From CAYGWP01 sp964353455 (GTDB taxonomy: Bacteria; Planctomycetota; Phycisphaerae; FEN-1346): DNA of 20,200 nt. The position numbers and the translations under genes are program-made. The stretch covers positions 1 to 20,200 of the forward strand of contig CAYGWP010000373.1 in the NCBI GenBank assembly GCA_964353455.1, read 5' to 3'. The notes below the pieces were generated by a model that was not told where the DNA came from, did no database searches, and saw nothing but the letters and a program-made list of their open reading frames with translations. Each line of letters starts with the position of its first letter. Positions within the stretch are counted from its first letter, which is position 1. Of this stretch, positions 14,992 through 20,200 are shown in pieces.

Positions 14992-16083
14992 TCACTTCTT
15001 CCCCGCCGCCCAGCGCGCGGCCCAGGCGATGAAGGCCTCGGCCTCGCCGCGCGGGTAAGTGCCGCCGGGGTTGAACCAGACGCCTTCGGGCCTGAGGTGC
15101 TCGGCCACGGCCCTGGCATCGGCCAGGTCGTCGCAGAGGAGTTGAATGCCCTTGCCGGCGGCTTGAATCTGCCGATAGACATCTATCCACTTGGCGGCCG
15201 GGCCGTGGCCGGCCCCGTACACCCACTGAACCGCGTTCAGTTGCGGCAGCGCGAGCAGGGCGTCGAGGTGCTTCAGCGCCCCCGGTCCGTCGAGGTGGAA
15301 TATGTTGCAGTCCAGCCACTTCATCTCGGCGTGGATGGCGGGGAGGATCGTCGCCTGGAACATCGCGGGGGAGATCATGCAGATGAAGTCGCACGACGTG
15401 GCGTAGGCGCGGCCGGCGTGAAGGAACGGCGTCCACGTGCTGCACGGCTGGCCTGCGGCACGGATGCGGTTCCAGAGGTCGTCGAACATCGCGGGATAAA
15501 ACGAGTTGACGTGATCGACGGCCGCGCGCACGCCCTCAAGGTCGTCCACAAGGTCGAGGCACAGGTCCTGCGGGTTGCGGATGGCGGCGGCAAGGTCGCC
15601 GTTCGTGTGGAGGTCGGGCATCGCGGTGATCCACCTGCCGCGTCCGCGCGCAAGCGAGAGGTCGGTTTTTGCGCGGATGTTGTTCCAGTAGGGGGTGTCG
15701 AGGTCGGCCCGGAGTTTCAGGATGTCGCGGGCCCACCTGGCGATGGGGATGGAGTAACTCGTGTGCTCCATAAACTGGAGGTCGCAGCCGAAGAGTGTGG
15801 CGCAGAGTTCCGGGCCGACGGACGGCTCATAGCGCGGGAAGTTCTCGGCCAGGAAGACGCCGTTCTCGACGGCGGCCTCTGCGCGGTCAACGTTGTACGC
15901 TACGTCGAGCCAGCGGTCGCGGAGGGCGGCGTGGTGCCTCTTGACCTCGCGGGCGGGGCGGTCGGGCCTGACGTGCACGGTGACGGGCGGGCGGTCGATA
16001 ATCTGGCGTTGCCACCAGGCCTCGAACCGGTCGAGGGCCTTTTCGAAGTCGGACTTTCGCTCCAATTCCATTGCCTGCTCCAT
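14992..16083 (-). CDS. Uroporphyrinogen-decarboxylase-superfamily protein
   Basis: This 363-residue soluble protein belongs to the URO-D superfamily, which includes heme-pathway decarboxylases and cobalamin-dependent methyltransferases (MtaA/CmuA type). The likely group is the one often labelled trimethylamine corrinoid protein 2-like. Characteristic segments are WTPFLHAGRAYATSCDF, FHLDGPGALKHLDALL, NAVQWVYGAGHGPA and GVWFNPGGTYP near the C-terminus. The N-terminal part (MEQAMELERKSDFEKAL, then AWWQRQIIDRPP) also fits that group. The start at 16083 is preferred over longer versions, whose extra residues would come from the intergenic repeat. The ATG at 16071 with GGAGCAGG upstream is a good alternative. 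No corrinoid protein or heme gene is nearby, so the substrate is open. Confidence 0.8.
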   Translation of the reverse strand: MEQAMELERKSDFEKALDRFEAWWQRQIIDRPPVTVHVRPDRPAREVKRHHAALRDRWLDVAYNVDRAEAAVENGVFLAENFPRYEPSVGPELCATLFGCDLQFMEHTSYSIPIARWARDILKLRADLDTPYWNNIRAKTDLSLARGRGRWITAMPDLHTNGDLAAAIRNPQDLCLDLVDDLEGVRAAVDHVNSFYPAMFDDLWNRIRAAGQPCSTWTPFLHAGRAYATSCDFICMISPAMFQATILPAIHAEMKWLDCNIFHLDGPGALKHLDALLALPQLNAVQWVYGAGHGPAAKWIDVYRQIQAAGKGIQLLCDDLADARAVAEHLRPEGVWFNPGGTYPRGEAEAFIAWAARWAAGKK

Positions 16084-16110
16084 TGATCGAGGATTCTCTG
16101 CCAGTGCTTT

Positions 16111-16282
16111 CAGCGCAGAGGCCGCAGAGAACGCAGAGAAAGAAGACAAAGGAGTCTCACGCAAAGCCGCAAAGGCGCCAAGACTGAGTAAAAACAAAAA
16201 ATAGTCATTTCTGTTACTTTGTTGTGTCTCTGCTTTGCGCCTTTGCCTGAGCCGGCCTTTTCTCCGCGCTCTCTGCGTTAAG
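16111..16282. repeat. Paired inverted CGCAGAG-unit element, copy 2, with nested CGCAAAG pair
   Basis: The outer left arm (16111-16145) has three 9-nt CGCAGAG-type units, and the outer right arm (16257-16282) is inverted. Nested inside is a second inverted pair based on CGCAAAG units (16157-16182 and 16229-16246, CTTTGCGCCTTTGC). The AT-rich core contains AGACTGAGTAA, which also occurs in copy 3. The whole gap 16084-16521 otherwise shows no gene. Confidence 0.8.
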
Positions 16283-16410
16283 ACTTACGGCCGAATGCGC
16301 AACCTAGCCGGATGGGTCCCGAACGTCAACAACCTTTCGTTGGCGACGGCAAGAACGTTTTGCCTTGCATGGGGCGGCGGGGGGGAGTAGATTGGCCCTG
16401 TCGGCAAAGA

Positions 16411-16430
16411 GGATTGTGGATTGCGGATTT
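16411..16430. repeat. Seven-base tandem repeat
   Basis: GGATTGT, GGATTGC and GGATTT follow one another, nearly three units of a 7-nt period. It lies about 90 bp before the prepilin peptidase. Short heptamer runs like this are common by slippage. Confidence 0.45.
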
Positions 16431-16438
16431 AACAACCT

Positions 16439-16467
16439 CGTTTAGCCGCGACTCGAAGAGGAGCGCG
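16439..16467. repeat. TTTAGCCGCG hairpin head, partial copy
   Basis: CGTTTAGCCGCG (16439-16450) is identical over 11 bases to the left arm of the hisH-hisA structure (19232-19242). It is followed by a stem CGCG-CTC/GAG-CGCG (to 16467). The matching right arm (GCGGCTAAACG) is absent here. Confidence 0.5.
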
Positions 16468-16521
16468 TTGGGGCGATTGAACGGTAACTAATGTGTCGGC
16501 TGACAACTCGGCGGAGAAGGC

Positions 16522-17679
16522 ATGGAAGGCGCCCTCGTGGAGTGGTTCGCATCCTGGACGGTCGGCGTTTTTCTGCTCCTCCTGGGGCTGTGCGTCGGCA
16601 GTTTCCTGAACGTCTGTATCTACCGGCTGCCGGCCGGAAAGAGCATCATCTGGCCGGCATCGCACTGCACGTCTTGCCAGACGCCGATTGCGTGGTACGA
16701 TAATATCCCGGTCGCCAGTTACCTTGTGCTCGGCGGGAAGTGCCGGGGGTGCGGCGCGCCGTTCTCGGCCCGATACATGCTGGTGGAACTGGCGACGGGC
16801 CTGGTGTGGTTCTGGTACTGGGCGGTGTACTTTAAGACCGGCCTGAGGCCGGGGGCCGACCATCCGGGCGTGTACCTGTCGCACATGGTCCTCGCGTCGG
16901 CCCTGCTGGTGTCGGGCCTGATCGACCTGGACCGGAAGGAGATATACACGTCGGTCACAAACGTGGCCCTGGCCGTGGGGGTGGCAGCCGCGGCGGTGTG
17001 GCCGGACATCCAGCGGCTCGGGGCGTACGATCACGTCCTGCCGAACTGGACGGGCTGGGGCCGGGTCGATGCGCCGATCCTGGCGCTCGTGGGCGCGGCG
17101 GTCGGGGCGGGGCTGATCAACCTGACGAGGTTCCTCGGCACGTTGGCGTTCCGCCGCGAGGCGATGGGCGCGGGCGATGTGTACCTGATGGCGCTCATCG
17201 GCGGCATACTGGGCTGGGAGGCGGCGCTCCTGGTGTTCCTGGTGGCGCCGTTCCTGGGGTTGCCTTACGGCATCTGGCAGGTCTTGCGGCAAAAGAAGGA
17301 GGCGCAGGCCGAGGCGGTCGCCGCGGCGACGCCGGTCGAGGTCAACTACGGGACGTTCGTCGCGACGGTCATCGGCCTTGCGTGTCTTCTGGCGGCTGCC
17401 TGGATGGGCAGGCCGGAGTGGTGCACTCCGGCGCGGCTGCTGCTGGTGGGGGGCCTCGCGGCGATGGGCGTGAGTTTCTTTTTTCTCGCCCGCGAGGAGA
17501 GCGGCGATGCGGAGCCGGCGGAATCGGATGCGCAGCCGGCGCCCGAGTCCGACAGCCACGAGGTGCCGTACGGGCCGTTCCTGGGGCTCGCGGCCGGCGT
17601 GGTGATGCTGATTCAAGAATACGCCGTAGGCCACTTTGGGCCCGGCATTGAAGCGCTGCTGCATGCCATCGGAGGCTGA
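16522..17679 (+). CDS. Prepilin peptidase (A24 family), enlarged
   Basis: This inner-membrane aspartic protease cleaves type IV prepilins and pseudopilins and N-methylates the new N-terminus. Features in order: an N-terminal membrane helix with GSFLNVCIYRLP (26-37), and the cytoplasmic zinc-type domain with C49-x2-C52 and C74-x2-C77. Then come the catalytic aspartate region LIDLD (D135, D137) and the second catalytic aspartate D219 in GAGDVYLM, where the family usually has GxGDxKL. The family is normally ~250 residues; this one has 385. About 85 extra residues (260-345), with two further hydrophobic segments, separate GIWQVL from the terminal VPYGPFLGLAAG. The segment EVNYGTFVATVIGLACL (about 273-289) echoes EVPYGPFLGLAAGVVML (347-363). 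A GGAGAAGG ribosome site precedes the ATG. The pseudopilin at 11467 is a plausible substrate. Confidence 0.92.
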   Translation: MEGALVEWFASWTVGVFLLLLGLCVGSFLNVCIYRLPAGKSIIWPASHCTSCQTPIAWYDNIPVASYLVLGGKCRGCGAPFSARYMLVELATGLVWFWYWAVYFKTGLRPGADHPGVYLSHMVLASALLVSGLIDLDRKEIYTSVTNVALAVGVAAAAVWPDIQRLGAYDHVLPNWTGWGRVDAPILALVGAAVGAGLINLTRFLGTLAFRREAMGAGDVYLMALIGGILGWEAALLVFLVAPFLGLPYGIWQVLRQKKEAQAEAVAAATPVEVNYGTFVATVIGLACLLAAAWMGRPEWCTPARLLLVGGLAAMGVSFFFLAREESGDAEPAESDAQPAPESDSHEVPYGPFLGLAAGVVMLIQEYAVGHFGPGIEALLHAIGG

Positions 17680-17692
17680 CCGGCGGCTCTTC

Positions 17693-17812
17693 TTAACGCG
17701 GAGGCCGCAGAGGGCGCGGAGAGAGACTGAGTAAGAAAGGAAAAGTCAAAGTCATCGCAAATAACAACATACATAATCTTTTCTCCGCGATCTCTGCGGT
17801 CTCTGCGTTCAA
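17693..17812. repeat. Paired inverted CGCAGAG-unit element, copy 3
   Basis: The left arm (17693-17725) and right arm (17778-17812) are inverted relatives made of the same 9-nt units as copies 1 and 2. The core is AT-rich and shares AGACTGAGTAA, and also AGTCAAAGTCAT with near matches, with copy 2. It lies between the prepilin peptidase and the OmpA-type lipoprotein genes. No gene is in this 181-bp gap. Confidence 0.8.
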
Positions 17813-17860
17813 ACGATTGAAAGAAAATAACTGCCCGACAAAATCGGAAAGGAGTCGGCG

Positions 17861-18541
17861 ATGGACGGGGTGAATCGGTGGGTCTTGGCGGCGATGGTCG
17901 GCCTGGCCGGCGCGCTTGTCGCGGGCTGCGGCCAGCAGCAACTCGAGGAGCGCAACGTCGCGCTTACCAAGCAACTGGAGCAGACGCTCCAGCAGAACGC
18001 GGACCTCCAGGCCCAGAACGAGACGCTCAAGGAGCAGAACCTGGCCTTCAGCACGGAACTCGAGAAGGCCCGCGCCCGCCTCTCCGGTCAGGGTCCCGAG
18101 AAAGGGCCTGTGAAGGTCCAGCGCCCGAAGCCTGAGTTCGGCGAGGGCGTCGAGACCGCCATGGTCGGCGAATCGCTCCACGTAACGCTTCCGGAGACGG
18201 TTCTGTTCGCCTCCGGCAAGGCCGACCTGAAGGCCGAATCGAAGAAGGTCCTCGATCACGTGGCCTCGGTCCTCAACAAGGACTATGCCGCCCACAAGAT
18301 CCGCGTCGAGGGCCACACCGACACCCAGCCCATCTCCAAGTCCAGGAAGTACTGGCAGGACAACCTGGACCTCTCGTGCAACCGGGCGATGGCGGTGGTG
18401 CGGTACCTGAACGTTAAGGGCGTTGACCCGAAGCGGACGTACGCCGCAGGGTGGGGTCCGTACAAGCCGATCGCCACGAACGATTCCGCGGCAGGCCGGG
18501 CCAAGAACCGCCGCGTGGTCATCGTCGTCTCGCCCCAGTAG
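17861..18541 (+). CDS. OmpA-family lipoprotein with coiled coil (Pal-like)
   Basis: This 226-residue protein anchors the outer membrane or envelope to peptidoglycan. The signal ends in the lipobox LVAGC23. A Gln/Glu/Leu-rich coiled coil (about 25-75) follows, then a short linker. The C-terminal OmpA domain (about 105-225) has LFASGKADLK, the glycan-binding VEGHTDTQPI and the NLDLSCNRAMAVVRYL helix. It ends with GWGPYKPIATN and the conserved AKNRRVVIV. The domain order matches Pal/OmpA lipoproteins rather than MotB, as there is no transmembrane anchor beyond the lipid. GGAAAGGAG precedes the ATG. hisH follows after 15 bp, although no functional link is expected. Confidence 0.92.
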   Translation: MDGVNRWVLAAMVGLAGALVAGCGQQQLEERNVALTKQLEQTLQQNADLQAQNETLKEQNLAFSTELEKARARLSGQGPEKGPVKVQRPKPEFGEGVETAMVGESLHVTLPETVLFASGKADLKAESKKVLDHVASVLNKDYAAHKIRVEGHTDTQPISKSRKYWQDNLDLSCNRAMAVVRYLNVKGVDPKRTYAAGWGPYKPIATNDSAAGRAKNRRVVIVVSPQ

Positions 18542-18556
18542 AAAGGTTGCCCCGTC

Positions 18557-19231
18557 GTGATTGTGATCGTTGATTACGGGATGGGCAACCTGCGGAGCGT
18601 CGAGAAGGCGTTTGAGCGGATCGGCCGGGTTGCGGCAGTCTCTGATAAGCCCGATGCGGTCGGCTCCGCCGAGCGGCTGGTCGTGCCGGGCGTCGGCGCA
18701 TTCGGCGATGCGATGACGGCCCTGCGGCAGCGCGGCTTGGTGGAACCGATCCGTGATTTCTGTGCCTCCGGCCGCCCGTTCCTCGGCATCTGCCTCGGCC
18801 TCCAGGTCCTTTTTGAGGAGAGCGAGGAAGTGGCCGAAGCCCCCGTCGAGGCGGCCGCCATGTCGGGCTCGCCGCTGCCGAAGGGTCTCGGCATTCTGCG
18901 CGGCCGCGTGGTCAGGTTCAGCCCGGCGGTGGTCCGCATGGGCCTGAAGGTTCCCCACATGGGCTGGAACGCGGTGGAGGCGGTGCGTGAGTCGCCGCTG
19001 TTCCACGGCCTGGGAGGCGGGGCCGGCGGCATCCAGGGGGTTTACTTTTATTTTGCGCACTCATATTATGCTGCCCCCGCCGATGACGACGTGGTGGTCG
19101 GCCGGACGGACTACGGCGGACCGTTTGCGAGCGCCGTCAGGGCAGGGAACATCCACGCGACACAGTTTCACCCGGAGAAGAGCCAGGCCGTGGGCCTGGC
19201 CGTCCTGGAGAACTTCGTTACGAAGACTTAA
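18557..19231 (+). CDS. hisH: Imidazole glycerol phosphate synthase, glutaminase subunit
   Basis: HisH hydrolyses glutamine and passes ammonia to HisF for the IGP synthase step of histidine synthesis. This 224-residue class-I amidotransferase starts at GTG 18557 (MIVIVDYGMGNLRSV), the classic HisH N-terminus. VVPGVGAFGDAM is the oxyanion-side motif. The nucleophile is C79 in FLGICLGLQ, and H205 and E207 are in QFHPEKSQ. About 20 residues (around 90-112, EEVAEAPVEAAAMSGSPLPK) expand the loop that is usually a short EEGG turn. GAAAGG precedes the start. hisA follows on the same strand with a structured 74-bp gap. hisF is not in the window. Confidence 0.95.
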   Translation: MIVIVDYGMGNLRSVEKAFERIGRVAAVSDKPDAVGSAERLVVPGVGAFGDAMTALRQRGLVEPIRDFCASGRPFLGICLGLQVLFEESEEVAEAPVEAAAMSGSPLPKGLGILRGRVVRFSPAVVRMGLKVPHMGWNAVEAVRESPLFHGLGGGAGGIQGVYFYFAHSYYAAPADDDVVVGRTDYGGPFASAVRAGNIHATQFHPEKSQAVGLAVLENFVTKT

Positions 19232-19294
19232 CGTTTAGCCGCGGCCGCGAACGGCCGCGATAATGCCGCCGCCGTTTGCGGCGGCGGCTAAACG
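19232..19294 (+). promoter_or_regulatory. Branched inverted-repeat structure in the hisH-hisA gap
   Basis: The outer arms CGTTTAGCCGC (19232-19242) and GCGGCTAAACG (19284-19294) are perfect complements. Between them lie two hairpins: CGCGGCCG/CGGCCGCG (19240-19259) with loop CGAA, and GCCGCCGCCG/CGGCGGCGGC (19265-19288) with loop TTTG. They overlap the outer arms by a few bases, so alternate folds compete. The right arm ends one base before the CGGAGG ribosome site of hisA. A role in hisA expression is possible but unproven; its repeat-like head also occurs at 16439. Confidence 0.6.
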
Positions 19295-19305
19295 CCGGAG
19301 GCGCT

Positions 19306-20043
19306 ATGGTTATTCTTCCGGCGATTGATTTGCGCGGCGGGCGATGCGTTCGCCTCCGGCAGGGCGACTACGGCCGCGAGACGGTCTTCGACGAGGACCC
19401 GGTGGCGGTGGCCCGGCGGTTTCGCGATGCCGGGGCCAAGTGGCTGCACGTTGTGGACCTCGACGGCGCACGCGAGGGCGAACCGCGGAACCTGGAAACG
19501 GTTCGCGCGATTGTGGCCGAGGTCGGCAAGGCGATGGATGTCGAGGTCGGCGGCGGAATCCGCACGACCGAGGCCGCAGGGGCTCTGCTCGCGATGGGTG
19601 TCCGGCGCGTCATCCTCGGCACGCGGGCCGTCCGCGAGCCGGAGTGGTTGCGCGAGGTGACGGCGAAGTTTCCGAATCGCGTGGCGCTCGGCCTGGATGC
19701 GAAGGCCGGCCGCGCGGCCGTCGAGGGTTGGCAGGCCGAGACCGCCCGAACGGTCGCCGAGGTTGCGGCAGCGGTCGGCAAAGTCGCCCTGGCCGCGATT
19801 ATCTATACCGACATCGCACGGGATGGTATGATGTCGGGTCCGAACGTCGATGCCACGGGCGCGCTGGTGAAGGCCAGCCCGTTTCCGGTCATCGCTTCGG
19901 GCGGCGTGACGACGGTTGATGACATCCGGCGGCTAAAGACCGTGGGCGCGGCCGGCGCCATCATCGGCCGGGCGCTGTACGAGGGCACGATTACTCTCGA
20001 AGACGCGCTCGCCGCGGCAGCCGAGCCGCACGTGTTTGGTTAG
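19306..20043 (+). CDS. hisA: ProFAR isomerase (phosphoribosylformimino-AICAR-P isomerase)
   Basis: HisA converts ProFAR to PRFAR in the fourth step of histidine synthesis, on a (beta/alpha)8 barrel. The start at 19306 gives MVILPAIDLRGG with catalytic D8 and is preceded by CGGAGG (19296-19301). A longer version from 19276 would include the hairpin. The first phosphate site is VGGGIRT (81-87). The second catalytic aspartate is D131 in LGLDAKAG. IIYTDIARDGMMSGPN (165-180) and ASGGVTTVDDI form the rest of the active site. Length is 245, as expected. No fusion or frameshift is seen. It lies directly after hisH in what is probably a his operon fragment. Confidence 0.96.
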   Translation: MVILPAIDLRGGRCVRLRQGDYGRETVFDEDPVAVARRFRDAGAKWLHVVDLDGAREGEPRNLETVRAIVAEVGKAMDVEVGGGIRTTEAAGALLAMGVRRVILGTRAVREPEWLREVTAKFPNRVALGLDAKAGRAAVEGWQAETARTVAEVAAAVGKVALAAIIYTDIARDGMMSGPNVDATGALVKASPFPVIASGGVTTVDDIRRLKTVGAAGAIIGRALYEGTITLEDALAAAAEPHVFG

Positions 20044-20142
20044 CGCGCCCTGCGCGCCGAAGTAATCCCATGAAAGGCTGCCTCCAACCGGTTAGGCTCT
20101 TGGGTGTAGTAGGAACCAAGGGTCCCAGGAAGGAGGACAGCC

Positions 20143-20200
20143 ATGAAGCGGGTTACAAGTGTAGCAGGCGTGGGAGTAGATGTCCATTACAAGTTCAGCC
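20143..20200 (+). mobile_element. Probable IS110-type transposase, first 19 codons only
   Basis: The ATG at 20143 has AGGAGG at 20131-20136. The first 19 codons include AGVGVDVHYKFS, which resembles the N-terminal RuvC-like strand of IS110-family DEDD transposases (first Asp in GVDVHK-type motifs). The gene runs out of the window. In IS110 elements the non-coding stretch before or after the gene encodes a bridge RNA, and only 99 bp separate hisA from this start. A small CTTGG/CCAAG pairing (20099-20103 with 20116-20120) lies in it. The identification is tentative. Confidence 0.5.

Noticed and set aside
16429..17664. A 411-codon minus-strand frame opposite the prepilin peptidase
   Set aside because: The translation is Arg/His/Gln-rich without motifs, while the plus strand carries all prepilin peptidase signatures.
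8566..17812. CRISPR array from the regular CGCAGAG units
   Set aside because: The units are 9 nt and contiguous with no unique spacers of 30-40 nt, and no cas gene is present.
17693..19060. A 455-codon minus-strand frame opposite OmpA and hisH
   Set aside because: It includes the intergenic repeat in its end and shows no domain. The plus-strand genes are clear.
20044..20056. Terminator after hisA (GCGCG/CGCGC)
   Set aside because: The stem is only five base pairs and no T-tract follows.

Overview
The window looks like a chromosomal segment of a GC-rich planctomycete, probably from the Phycisphaerae side of the phylum. Three things point there. A pseudopilin carries the H-X9-DG processing-associated motif that is typical of the Planctomycetota/Verrucomicrobiota group. 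A Kdo transferase (waaA) implies a Gram-negative outer membrane. Short palindromic repeat families fill the intergenic gaps. The assignment is inferred from gene content only, since no rRNA or tRNA gene is visible. Most of the window is conserved housekeeping sequence and no obvious defence or biosynthetic island is present.

Layout. From 1 to 8549 all genes run on the plus strand: mutS (mismatch repair), a clear TTGACA promoter, two adjacent STAS-domain proteins, a D-aminoacylase-type amidohydrolase that overlaps a class-I amidotransferase-like peptidase C26 by four bases, and comEC (DNA uptake channel). From 8725 to 11253 proB (proline synthesis) and waaA (lipid A-Kdo transfer) lie on the minus strand. 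From 11467 to 14957 the plus strand carries an unusual pseudopilin, a transposase remnant, an unrecognised secreted protein, a HEAT-repeat lipoprotein, and a short coding fragment cut off from upstream sequence by a repeat. A uroporphyrinogen-decarboxylase-superfamily protein (minus, 14992-16083) follows. Then come a prepilin peptidase with an internal duplication, an OmpA-type lipoprotein, hisH and hisA. The right edge cuts the first codons of a probable IS110-type transposase.

Functional links. The pseudopilin and the prepilin peptidase plausibly belong to one type II/IV secretion or pilus process, and comEC may share it as the inner-membrane DNA channel. hisH and hisA encode successive parts of histidine synthesis. 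The amidohydrolase and peptidase C26 are translationally coupled and may act together on gamma-glutamyl or D-amino-acid peptides; this is inference.

The most distinctive content is intergenic. (1) Three copies of a paired inverted element are built from 9-nt CGCAGAG-type units around AT-rich cores. (2) A GGGTCC-GGACCC terminator-like element occurs in three places and brackets the HEAT gene. (3) A perfect 28-bp GC-rich hairpin occurs twice in opposite orientation. (4) A branched TTTAGCCGC structure sits against the hisA ribosome binding site. The protein-level oddities are the pseudopilin with an acidic FED...DxDFND insert and the prepilin peptidase with a duplicated C-terminal segment.
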